DNA of 64,000 nt from Microbotryomycetes sp. JL201. Taxonomy: Eukaryota; Basidiomycota; Microbotryomycetes. Shown in pieces: positions 11,235-21,054 of this stretch (the first letter of the stretch is position 1; each line of letters opens with the position of its first letter). The stretch lies in assembly GCA_033819885.1 (NCBI GenBank), contig JAQYUZ010000021.1, forward strand, positions 1 through 64,000, in the 5' to 3' direction. A program made the position numbers and the translations under genes. The notes below the pieces were generated by a model. The model was given only the letters and a program-made list of their open reading frames with translations. It did no database searches and was not told the DNA's origin.

Positions 11235-13678
11235 TCACAGTAATCTATCGCCTTGCTGGAACGCTTTTTCGTCGTAAAACCTGTCATGAATGAATGCGAT
11301 AAATGCACAGTCAGCCAAAAAGAATTTCCGGTCGCCGTAGACGAGAACGCACCGGGCTTTGACAGTTCTTCCCCCAAAGAACCGCCCGTTGAACTGTTTG
11401 ACGGCATTATATCCACCTGCAAGTCTGCACACGTCCAAACACGCGCTCGTTAGAGAAATTCAAACGATCTCTTGGAGACGACGGATAAACTGACCCGCTC
11501 ATGACGAGAAAGACGCGGACGGCCTCGTCATCACGCACTTGGCCCGGCACAGGGTAAACCAAACAGCGTTCGACTACGCCAAATTTGTTGGCTTCTTCTG
11601 CGACCTCGCTGCCGAGATCATCGTCCACATCATCCAGGCCGCACAAGTTTGTCAAAAGCACGACTCGACTCGGCTCTCCGAATTCAGCCTTTTGACTGGC
11701 GATACGCGCCTCACGACCAGCATCAATAATGGTCGCGCGCTTGGCAGAAATGCCTGCCTGAGCCAAAGATTCGGACGCTGCTTGAGCTGCCTTTTTGCCC
11801 TTTTTCGAATTTGGATTAGGCACAGCGGCGGCACGAGACACGGCCAGAGCAGACGTCATGCCAGCCTCGTTTGCTCCAAGACCTTTGCCTTCCTCCCAGC
11901 CAAACTTGGCCATCATACGATCGGCAAACGAGCGATTGTCGGGTCTGGCGGACAACATTAGAGTCAGGCGACGCAGCCAGAACGAGAACCCGCAAGCTTA
12001 CTCGGATGATACCGGAGGAACGGGCAGCGCCTCCGTTTCCCGAGGGTTTTGGACTAGAGCTGGTGCAGCTTGTGCGCTATTTTGCTCATTCAGCTTGCTC
12101 AAGCGCGCTGCAATCTCGCGCGCCTTTGCTTGTGCATCCAGAATTGCCGAGCCAAAAGCTGGTGGGGTAGCGCTGCTTTGAGATTCGGGTGCCACAGATG
12201 CGGCTTCGAATGGCGGGAAGTCCTCGGATCCTGGCGGAGCAAAAAAGGTCGGCATTGACGGAGGCGGAGCCATTGGAAGCTCGCTCGTTGCTGTCCCAGC
12301 AGGGACTTGATGTGGTGTGAAGGGCGGCGCCGAGGCCGAAAGGGCCTGTGCCGGCTGAAACGATGGCGCTGAAAACCTCGCTGGTGGTTGCTGGACAGGT
12401 TGCTGAGCTGGCTGAGCTGGCTTCGCAGACATTGCGAGTCGCCTCAGGTACGCTTCCTCTCCTGTTTCGTTTCGCGGTGCCAGATCGAGATTCGCCGACT
12501 GCTCAGGTAGGCTTCCAGCACCGGCAGCAGAGCTTTGCGGCGGATCGTCGTAAGAAGTCGGTGGTGCAAACAAACGTGCTTTTTTGAGCGCTGCAAATTT
12601 TTGTATGTTTAACAGAACGCTCTCAGCTCTGGAGCAAGCTGCAAGCACTTACTGCTAACACGTCCATCCGTGTCGCTTTGCTGCTCGGAATCTGATTCGG
12701 AATCCGAGCCAGAGTAGGACCTCTCGCGGCGATGCTGTTGTTCTCGTTCCAGTCTCCGTTGTGTGCGTAGGCCCTGCACATGAGCCTTAAAAGCAGCCTG
12801 CCAGTAAGAGAGGGTCAGCGCCAAGCTCAACGAGATCTGGTCCGGACGGTCTTGTGAGCTACGGACTTCAGGAGCGGATACTCACATAGTCACAAGGTCG
12901 CGATGGATCATACGGCACATCTCCAAATTGCAATGCCGGGTCGTCTTTTCGCCTGCCCTTTTTTCGTTTCGAGTTGCGCTGTTCTGTTCGCTTCTCTTGT
13001 GTAATCGGCTTAGAGCCATTGACATCTTCGTCGTCCAACGTCATCGCTGGGGGTTTGGCAATGACTCTTCGTTTGCTTGATCGTGGCTGGGCATGGTCAA
13101 CCAGCGGCACAACGGCCTTCAGCACGCTCGACGCCGTCGATGACGACGGCATTGGCTCTCTCGCATGTTGTATCGAGCTTGACGCCTGCGTCGACGAGCT
13201 CTGAGCATTGCTGCTGCTGCCACTGGTTCCGCCAATGGGGTGGATTGACGGCTTGGCATTGCCGACGATGCGCGGGGTTTTGACAGCCGTCGGCCCAGCG
13301 TCTTCTGCACTGGCAAACGCCTTTGAGAAAGCGGCCGCGATGGGTTTGACCGCCTGTGTTGCTGCTGGCTTTTTACGTATCGTTGGCGCAAACCTGAGCG
13401 CGGCTGACCACGCGGCTGTAGGGGGGCAGCATGCTCTCTTGTCAGCCACGACCTCGCTCCGATGCTCAGCAGACTAGAACCGGAGGCTCGCGTTTGTCTT
13501 GCTCGGTGGCTTTCGTTTCGGCGGGCGGCGTGTCGTGCTTGCCGGCGCCTGACGGTGACGCGGGTGTGGCAGCCGAGTCGCTCGCCGTGCCAGGCGTCGG
13601 AAGAGCTTCCTGGGCAGTCGAGGTCTGTGGGCTGGGCTGCGCGCCCTTTTGGAGCCGGATGCCGGCGTACAAGGACAT
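11235..13678 (-). CDS. SPF45: Splicing factor SPF45/RBM17 (G-patch plus UHM-type RRM)
   Basis: This is the homologue of the U2-snRNP-associated splicing factor SPF45 (RBM17), which binds ULM motifs of SF1/U2AF/SF3B1 and helps 3' splice-site choice. The N-terminus is MSLYAGIRL, like the human MSLYDDLG. After one intron, TAAWSAALRFAPTIRKKPA matches the conserved Trp segment. PYDPSRPCDY and EEAYLRRLAMS follow. The G-patch is SFADRMMAKFGWEEGKGLG. The C-terminal UHM runs from SRVVLLTNLCGLDDVDDDLG to FNGRFFGGRTVKARFYDEKA, split by an intron between TVKA and RFYDE. About six introns keep the frame. The middle is rich in Pro, Ala and Gln. The start at 13678 lies only 67 bases from the divergent methyltransferase start, so the two probably share a promoter. 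Confidence 0.92.
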
Positions 13679-13745
13679 GGTGGTTCGAGCGCAACTTGCT
13701 CTCCATCAAAATAATCCTGAGTGGGTGGATCATAACTCTCCGAGC

Positions 13746-14620
13746 ATGGCACATTACATTCACGGGCACCATCCATCCGTTCTCAAGTCACATTCGGCTC
13801 GAACTATCCATAACTCGGCCGAGTACTTGGTGCCCCACTTGCGCAAGGGAGCCGATGTCCTCGACATTGGGTGTGGACCGGGAACTATCACGGCAGGCTT
13901 CCCCGAGTTCGTTGGAGCGAATGCAAAAGTAGTTGGAATCGAGCCCGAGGCAGCTTCTGCTGTGCTTGAGCAGGCACGAAGGACCGTCAAAGACAAGGAT
14001 TTGCGCAATGTGACGTTTCAGACTGGCGCAATACACCGATTACCATTCGACCCAGACTCATTTGATGTCGTACACGTCCACCAAGTGCTTCAGCACATCT
14101 CTGTGAGTCTGCTTTGCCGAACAAGGTCGCGGGTTTCCACTGACTCGAGCGAAACGTCCAGGACCAAGTCGAGGCTATGCAAGAAATGATGCGAGTTCTA
14201 AAACCAGGCGGCATCGTCGCGGCAAGAGAGGCAATGTTCGACTCGTTCATGTACTTTCCAGAGTTGCCCGGGCTAGCCCGTTGGCTCGAGCTCTACCAAA
14301 AAGTGGCGCGGGCGAATGGTGGCGAACCAAACGCAGGCAAGCGTTTACGAGCATGGGCTCGTGCGGCTGGTTTCTCGGACACTGGAATCTCGGTAACTTG
14401 TAGCACAAGTGTGTTTGCGACGACGGAAGATTGTAAATGGTGGGGTGAGATGTGGGCTGCCCGAGTTGTCGACAGCGAGTTTGCGCGTACCGCGGTGGAC
14501 AAAGGGCTGAGCACGCAAGACGAACTAGAGGCGCTCGCACAAGCCTGGACAGAGTGGAGCCGTCATCCTGACGCGTGGTTTGCCTATATGCATGGGCAGT
14601 TGGTCGCCACGAAAGAGTGA
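13746..14620 (+). CDS. SAM-dependent methyltransferase (UbiE/COQ5-like class I)
   Basis: This is a class I methyltransferase of about 271 residues. SAM-binding motif I is VLDIGCGPGTIT, followed by VVGIEPEAASAVLEQAR, GAIHRLPFDPDSFDVVHVHQ (motif II) and EMMRVLKPGGIVAAREA (motif III). One intron (14103-14161) joins LQHIS to DQVEAMQEMM. I chose the ATG at 13746 because related fungal proteins begin near the GHHPSVLKSH segment. An in-frame ATG at 13659 would add 29 residues and overlap the SPF45 first exon in antisense. The family contains ubiquinone and sterol methyltransferases, but fungal members of this exact type are mostly uncharacterised, so the substrate is unknown. Confidence 0.88.
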
Positions 14621-14909
14621 TCCGCCTATTTTCCAAGTGCTGATCGACATATCACAGAACAAGCCTGATAGAAATGATACGTGATGACCATGAGTGAAAT
14701 ATCACTCGCTTCGAAACTTTGGGACAGCTGCGCTTCTGCTACGAACGAAAGCTACCACTTCTCAACCTGCGTAGCTTTACCCGAGATCTGCCGTTGGACC
14801 CGGCTGGCCTCTCGACAACATGCCTCACGGCAGTCGTCTCGGCGTGCCTGGCAATGGCAAGTCAAGACTTTCAGCAGATTCCGCCTTCAGCCCATCTCGA
14901 CACCTCACA

Positions 14910-15803
14910 ATGCGACATGACGTCGGCGCGCGTGCAATTGCGGCAATGCGCATGGTAGCTGTGTTGGACCTGTGCGTCACGGTCGCGTACGGCCTGCCGC
15001 TCGCCTGGTCCGGGCGCAGCGGCCTATGGTTCGTCATGTTCGTGTCATTGGGACGCGTCTCAATCGTCTTGGGAGTAGTCTTCAGCTCTTTCATCGAGTC
15101 GCGCTTCGTCTGGATGGTCGGACAGATCATGGTAAGCGCGCGATGCGTGCGCAGGAGGTCACATGCTCGAGCTGACGAGCTCAAACCGAGTCTCTAGTTG
15201 GTCGTACTTGTCGCCCTGTATCGGGTCAACGAGCTCGTGCAACAAATTCCGCCACGGGGCTCGACCATTGATCCAGAAAAAATGCAGGCAGGGTCGTTCA
15301 AGCAAGTCGCAACGTCGGTCGGTCAATTCTTATCACAAAGCAAGATTACAGCATTCTACACCTTGACGGTCACATTCGCCGCGACAGAACTCATATTGTA
15401 CATTGCGCTCGTAGGAAATGGACCGCAAGTCGATCAAGGTTCGGTTCGAAGAAGGCAGAGCGTGTCAAGCCGCCACCACTCGTTGGCTCAAAGAAGGTCG
15501 AGCGTGTGGAGGGAGCATCCAATCGACCAGGAACACCTATCCGGTGCCAATGTCCCATACGCATCTCTTTCATCTAGACCGGAAGCGCAAGACGGCGATG
15601 CAGACGTTTCCGACAGCTTTAGCGACGACAGCGACGTGGAAGACGACGAGGATGCAATTGTCGACATCCCCAGGCCTTCATTGCGGAGCAGAAGAAGTGC
15701 GGCTAGCTTTTACTACGCCGAGGATGGTCGAGTGCGCTCGCCTGTAAAGGCGCGACAAGGTGCCCAGGCTCCGAGCAGGTCTGGCTACGGCTCGTTTCAG
15801 TGA
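14910..15803 (+). CDS. Small multi-pass membrane protein, unknown
   Basis: I do not recognise this gene. Two exons (14910-15131 and 15198-15803) join in phase 0 to about 275 residues. Hydrophobic segments that look membrane-spanning are MVAVLDLCVTVAYGLPLAW, WFVMFVSLGRVSIVLGVVF, the stretch around MLVVLVALYRV that spans the splice join, and FYTLTVTFAATELILYIAL. The C-terminal half is a polar Ser/Arg/Asp-rich tail with an acidic run (DDSDVEDDEDAIVDIP), probably cytosolic. The start is uncertain: an upstream exon in 14680-14900 could exist, because that stretch has further open frames. The gene follows the methyltransferase on the same strand and is convergent with dCMP deaminase, 74 bases away. 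Confidence 0.6.
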
Positions 15804-15877
15804 TGGTCTGCATGGTGCATGTGTTGTTGTAATGATTGCAGGGCAAGCTTTCCCTCCGAATCGGTATTGCTACGACA

Positions 15878-17163
15878 TCATTTCAATGGTGGCGGAGAGT
15901 TCAACTGCCGCAAAATGATGCCAGCTTCTTCCATGACTCGCCTCGAAGCTGCATCCATGGAGTATGACAGGGAATAGACGACTTCAGTAATTCCGCACTG
16001 TACGATTTTGACGGTGCAACGCAGACACGGGCATCTGCCGGTCAAAAGATCAGCAACGGCAACCGTCCGGGATTCAGCGGGAGAGCAGCCCACGTGTTGC
16101 AGTAAAGCACGGCCCCTTCCGTTCCTCCTCCGCTGAGACGTGCGCGACCTGCTTCGAGCAGCGCGTTCTCTTCGGCGTGCAAACAAAGGCATTCGTCGAG
16201 GCCTTCGCCCATACCTTTAAGGCGTGCGTCCCTCTCGAGTGTGAGCCCGTCACCATTCGAGTTGCAGCGACCGCATCCGCCTTCGCCACAGTTTTTGACT
16301 CCCCGTGGCGTGCCGTTGTAACCTGTGCTGACCACTCTGTGATCCCGAACGAGAACTGCTCCAACACGGCGTTTCATGCAGTTGGACCTGAGCGAAGCCA
16401 GATCTGCTAACCGCATAAAGTAAATGTCCCACGGGGGCCGTAGTGTCGCTGATACGGCCGCGAGCGACAGGGACTCGAAGAACGGCTCTACAGTTGAGAA
16501 TGGATTGAACAATGTCGTCGAAGCAAGTTGTTGCAGAAGAGAGAGAGGATCCCGGATTTCATCCAGTATAGTGAGCTCTGTCGGCGTCCGGGCTGGAGAA
16601 GGAGATGGCGAAGGTGGCGAGTCCGAACCTGGAGAGAGCAACGTCGGTGGACTCGGGGACGACGGGCGCCCATTGGCTTGCTGTGAGATGCCTATCGTTG
16701 CTGTTGATGCAGGCAATGCTCCGTGCCACACATTGTCGTCTGCTGTCACAAAATCTTCCAAACTCGGTGGGGCGGTCGATAATGCCTGGGCTCTGTCGAA
16801 GCGGAAAGATTTCAATTATGGAACTAGAGCGAATGCACCTTTTCCGATGCCTTACGTGGCCACTGCTCGCCTGTAGCGCACGCCAATCGGAGCGTCAACA
16901 GCTACGACGGCCACGAAAGGTCGCTTGCAAAACTCTTGTAGCTTCTGGTGGCTGTGCAAGTCTGTGCAGACATAATTGCGCCTCCATGTCCTCGTCGCGT
17001 GCTCTAGAAAGTCGGAAGACGAACTGAAGTGGAGCGCGTCTACACGCGTCGCGACGCCAAGCGCCGAGCCAACCTGGACGCGCTCGAAGCCGTGTACATT
17101 GACGAGATGTTGAGCCAGAACATTTTTGCCAGCTTGAGGCGGGCCGACGATAACGATCAGCAT
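15878..17163 (-). CDS. DCD1: Deoxycytidylate (dCMP) deaminase DCD1
   Basis: This enzyme converts dCMP to dUMP and so feeds dTMP synthesis. The deaminase domain shows KRRVGAVLVRDHRVVSTGYN, the zinc ligand and proton-relay motif LHAEENALLEAG, and after an intron CNTCPCLRCTVKIVQCGI with the two zinc cysteines. The N-terminal half, as in yeast Dcd1, is kinase-like and begins MLIVIVGPPQAGKN, then an intron to LEDFVTADDN. That P-loop ends in Asn instead of Ser/Thr. Two introns of about 60 nt were removed, giving roughly 386 residues. The gene is divergent from the DUF3074 gene, with only 57 bases between the start codons. Confidence 0.92.
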
Positions 17164-17220
17164 TTGAATGCGGAGGTCAGAGCAAGGAAGGCTTTCTGCT
17201 TCCTCACGTGACCCGAGCTA

Positions 17221-18215
17221 ATGCTGTCGCTCAATCCGATCGACCCAAAAACTTTGCCACAGGATACTCAGGACCCAAAGTACGCGCAATTCATCGATTC
17301 TGTTCTACAAGCAGCTGCTGCGTTGGTCGAGTCGCTCGACGGCGACGAGCCTCGCCGCGAATTCTGGAGCAAAGGCAGCCTTTACAATAAGCCGACATGT
17401 CCGACACAAAGTTATTCGTCTCGCACGACACCGCCCGGCACGCAGTCGTCGCCTTACAGATGGCACGTTCGAAAGAGCAGGCACAGCGCGCCATCCTATG
17501 ACGTCTGGAAGCGCGGGCTGCTGGTCAATCACACAGAGAACGAGAAGGCGTACATCGAGTCGCTCAAGCACGTCGAGCAGTTGCAGCAGATCGCCAACGG
17601 CGAGCTCGAACGTGAGTGGTTGTGCGGTCGCGCCACTCGAGCTAAATATGGGTCATGCGACTAACCCATGATTGGGCGGATGTCTACGCTGACGGACCAG
17701 TATGGCGAGCTGCATGTGAGCCGAATCGTCATGAATCGATGCAGGCTGGCATGCTGACTCTTGACGACTAGATCATATGGCATTTCCAACCTCGAATCGC
17801 GACTTTTGCTTCGCAATCTGTACGCGCGAAACAAGCACGACAGAGGGAGCACGAACATTCATGGTGATTTCGATGCCGGTGGATTACCCCCGTCAGGCAG
17901 GCTTTACGCGCGCAAAATACGTCTCGGTAGAGCACGTCTGTGAGCAAGACGGCGAAATCGTGTGGACGTAAGCCGACAAAGTACACCGAAATGACATAGT
18001 CATTAGCTTAATTTATATTCCTACGACAGGATGGCCACTTCGTCAGACGCCGGCGGCCTGGTACCGAGATTCGTCTCTGAACTCGCCATGTGAGTCGGCT
18101 GACCATTGCTGTGAATGAAAAGGTTTTCTTCTGACACTCGATGATGACCAGGCCGAGCAAGATTGCAGAGGACGTGCCAAGCTTTCTGAGTTGGATAAAG
18201 TCTCGTTCAGGTTGA
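17221..18215 (+). CDS. DUF3074/START-like lipid-binding domain protein
   Basis: This is a fungal protein with the DUF3074 domain, a relative of the START/SRPBCC lipid-binding fold. The proposed exons are 17221-17611, 17701-17715 (15 nt), 17772-17967, 18030-18089 and 18152-18215. Together they read KRGLLVNHTENEKAYIES, then ELWRAAYHMAFPTSNRDFCF, YVSVEHVCEQDGEIVWTMAT, SDAGGLVPRFVSELAMPSKI and AEDVPSFLSWIKSRSG. This is the usual DUF3074 order, ending in the W[T]MAT-SDAGG and IAEDVPSFL motifs. The micro-exon is required to keep the frame. About 240 residues. The ligand is unknown. The tail is convergent with bL9m, 62 bases apart. Confidence 0.82.
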
Positions 18216-18277
18216 CTGCGATGCTGATTCCGGGTATGAATCCGCGACGTATGATACAACATGACAAGCCTATGTTC

Positions 18278-19105
18278 TTACTCGGCGACGACCTTGACGT
18301 CAATCAACTGCGTCTTGTCTGTGCCCTTGACTTGGATCTCGACTGCGAACGTGAGCGGCAACGATTTTGTAAGCATACTCTCGAATGTCAAACAGCGAGG
18401 CCATGCGCGTACAAATGTAGTCGCCAATGCGCTTGATGCGGCCTTTTTCTATGCCTGCAGACTCGACAAAGCTGCAGGCCGCTTCGTCGAGACGAAGGCC
18501 GAAATCTCGGACATTAGCCAGCACGTCCTGAACAGAGACTGATCCAAAAAGCTCGTCCGAGGCGTGTGTGCGTCTCTTGAACGTCAACGGTTGAGGCAAG
18601 AGGGACAGCGCCGCCAGGATTGCCTGTTCAGATGATTGTAACTCGGGCTGCGAAATCGCCTTGTGAGCAGCTGATTATGAACGCGGCGGAGAGCTCTCGG
18701 CGTACCTCGTTGTTGTTTGAAAGAGAGTCTACGACATCTCTGGCCGTAATAATCTTGTCCTGTGCTTGCCGACTGATGGCTATTTGCGCTTGGCGGTCAA
18801 GCATCGATCGCAACGGGCTGACGGCCTTTCCGCCGGCGATGTACAGTCCAAGGCCTCGAGGAATGAGCGTGTTGCGTGCTCGGCCAGGTGCCACGATTAC
18901 GATGTCACCTGTACGCGCGCGCAGTAGACGGGGAGAAAACGGACGTGAGCCGACAGAGACCAGTTGCAAGAACCATGTCGTGCTGCCGCTCACCTTGTCG
19001 ACCAAGCGCAGGAACATCTTTGAGAAGCTGCACTTCGACGAGCTTGTGTGCGGCACGCTGGAAGGCGAAGCCGTCAGCGCGTTCAACTTGCTGCACGAGC
19101 AACAT
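18278..19105 (-). CDS. MRPL50: Mitochondrial large-subunit ribosomal protein bL9m
   Basis: This is the bL9 family of the mitochondrial 54S subunit. The N-terminal signature is KLVEVQLLKDVPALGRQGDI across an intron, then VIVAPGRARNTLIPRGLGLY, the L9 motif. The C-terminal domain runs RRTHASDELFGSVSVQDVL and GRIKRIGDYIFEIQVKG after a further intron, ending IDVKVVAE at the TAA at 18280-18278. The start is the only in-frame ATG (19105), giving MLLVQQVERADGFAFQRAAH, a plausible but weak mitochondrial leader. At least three introns are needed. The symbol follows the yeast bL9m name. Confidence 0.85.
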
Positions 19106-19833
19106 CCGGTAGACTGACGCGTTGCTCAATTTGACATGCTCGACATGCCAACGACACTGCGCTTCGTAGACTGCGCGGTCTAGGAAGGCAGTGCATCTTT
19201 GTGAGAGGTTAACGCACACGGCGCCTTGACGAGGCAACTTGCGCGCACGTGACTACTTTTGATGCGAGACAAGAATTTCAACAATCAGGTGCACAAGTTC
19301 GGCTTCACCCCAGCAATGATGCGCTATCGATACATCGCTTTTAATCCTCGATTTCCTGGCCAGAGAACTTTATTCACGAGACTAGCAAAGGCCTGCTCGT
19401 CAAATTCACCATCTCACGACCAACTTCGCTATCTAAGCCGTACTGCATGGATCTTACGAAAGATAGGCCGGCACGCGCTGTGGTCTCTTCGCGACTGCCG
19501 AATGCGGAAGGAGGTCGAGGCTGTCTTGAACTGAGACCAGGCGCCCGGGCGCCTGGAACCGCTGAAGCCATTGTTCGCAATGCCGATCCGAGAAGGCGTC
19601 AACGCGTCAAACGCGATTCGTGCACAAGGAGTTTGGTTTCCTGCTCACCAACACGACCTCTCTCTGCTTTGTCTTCTGCGCCTCGACGGCAGCACGACTT
19701 ACCTATAGCAATCTTCAGCTGCAGTTGACTCTGCCAGCCAGTCATTCGTTCATTTGCTTTTCGTTCATCGTCACTGCCAGCCTCGGCCCGTTGCACTGGT
19801 TCTTTTTCGAAGTTGAAAGCCACATACAACAGC
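19106..19833. other. Divergent promoter region between bL9m and the secreted protein gene
   Basis: This stretch of about 730 bases has no convincing coding frame; its open frames start with non-ATG codons and resemble no family. It holds a perfect 20-base palindrome at 19537-19556 (listed separately) and pyrimidine-rich sequence before 19834, as expected of a fungal promoter. Control of both flanking genes must lie here. Confidence 0.6.
19537..19556. repeat. Perfect 20-bp GC palindrome
   Basis: Positions 19537-19556 read CCAGGCGCCCGGGCGCCTGG, identical to their own reverse complement over all 20 bases. It lies in the intergenic region, about 280 bases upstream of the secreted protein start. 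It could be a dimeric regulator site or a simple hairpin; nothing in the sequence decides this. Confidence 0.9.
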
Positions 19834-21054
19834 ATGGCTCGTCTCGCATGGACGGCTCTTGCAACAACGTTGGTGACTCTTGCGGTGGCACAAAACGTCG
19901 ATGTTCCGTCAGCCGCTGCCGCAGAAGACCTCTGGCGGCGATGGAGTCCTAGCGGACGATCTGTCGATCTGCGCACGGATGTCAGTTCACATGCCTGCAC
20001 GGACCTACATCGAAAGGCTGACAAGGTGACTTTTGAGCAGTTGCTCAACTGTGGTGAAATTGACCACCGGTGTCAAGATGTGTATGTTAACGGCGGGCAC
20101 GGCATGTGTGTTGCGGGACAATGTTCCACGACATGTCACGAGGGGTATTCGTGGGACCCCGCGGCGGAATTTTGTGTACGTTTCCCCAGGCTGAGCTGAA
20201 AATGGTAATCTAACAGACAATGTGCAGCGGCCGACGTCTCGAGATACGCAAAACTGTGGCGGCATTGGCCGAGTATGCGCACTCAAGGGGGCCTCGAGGA
20301 ACTTGTGTGCACGTGGCGAATGTTTTGCCAGTGCATGTCAGCGGGGCTATGAGCTGAAGAGCGGCGTCTGCTACAAGATCGACACGACCTCGAATGTGAA
20401 CCATTGCGGAGCGTTATTTCGACCATGCACCTTCTATCCAGCGGGTGCACATGGCTGTGCGTTTGTCTCTTTCCTGCAGAGGACAGCTTGGTTGACATGC
20501 ATATATGTAATAGCTTGTCAAGAATCTGCTTGCGTTCTAACAACATGCCCAGCCAAGTACAGCCTGAAGAATGGAGCATGCGTAGCAGACCCCGTCAAGC
20601 AGCGCGCGCGTGTCCAGAAAGCCAAACAGGCCAAGCAGACGCTGTGTCCGACAGACGAGACTGCATGCCCGATCGCCGACTCTGCCTCGTTCGAGCACGC
20701 AGCCGTGCACCACTTTCGCTCGCCGCTGGACGAGTACTCGGGCATCATGGCTGGAGACGGCGGTTACGAGTGCCTTGACGTTCGATCATCGCTCGAGTCG
20801 TGCGGAGGCTGCGCCAGCACGGGCGAAGGTCAAGACTGCTCGCGCATCCCTCACGTCGGCGGCGTCGGCTGCGAGGCCGGTCAGTGTAGAGTTTGTGAGT
20901 GGGCTTTTGCTTTCCGCACAATATAAAGGCTGGTTTCGGCTCACTCGTCCGTCTTTCGACAGTCTCCTGCCGCAACGGTTACAAACCCAACATTGCTGGA
21001 ACTGCTTGCATTAGAGAGGGCAGGCGGCGCAAGCACCACCACGGATCGCATTAG
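19834..21054 (+). CDS. Secreted Cys-rich protein of the CPL1/priA family
   Basis: The start MARLAWTALATTLVTLAVAQ is a clear signal peptide. The mature part contains repeated Cys-rich modules of the form NCG..C....G..C..G.C...C..GY: NCGEIDHRCQ...CVAGQC, NCGGIGRVC...ARGEC, HCGALFRPC, and CPAKYSLKNGAC. The C-terminal CPL-type domain reads YECLDVRSSLESCGGC, DCSRIPHVGGVGCEAGQC and SCRNGYKP. Three introns were placed (near 20176-20227, 20460-20516 and 20896-20961), ending GRRRKHHHGSH at the TAG at 21052. Basidiomycete relatives include Lentinula priA and Cryptococcus Cpl1, the latter linked to the cell surface and virulence in that species. The function here is not known. Confidence 0.85.
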
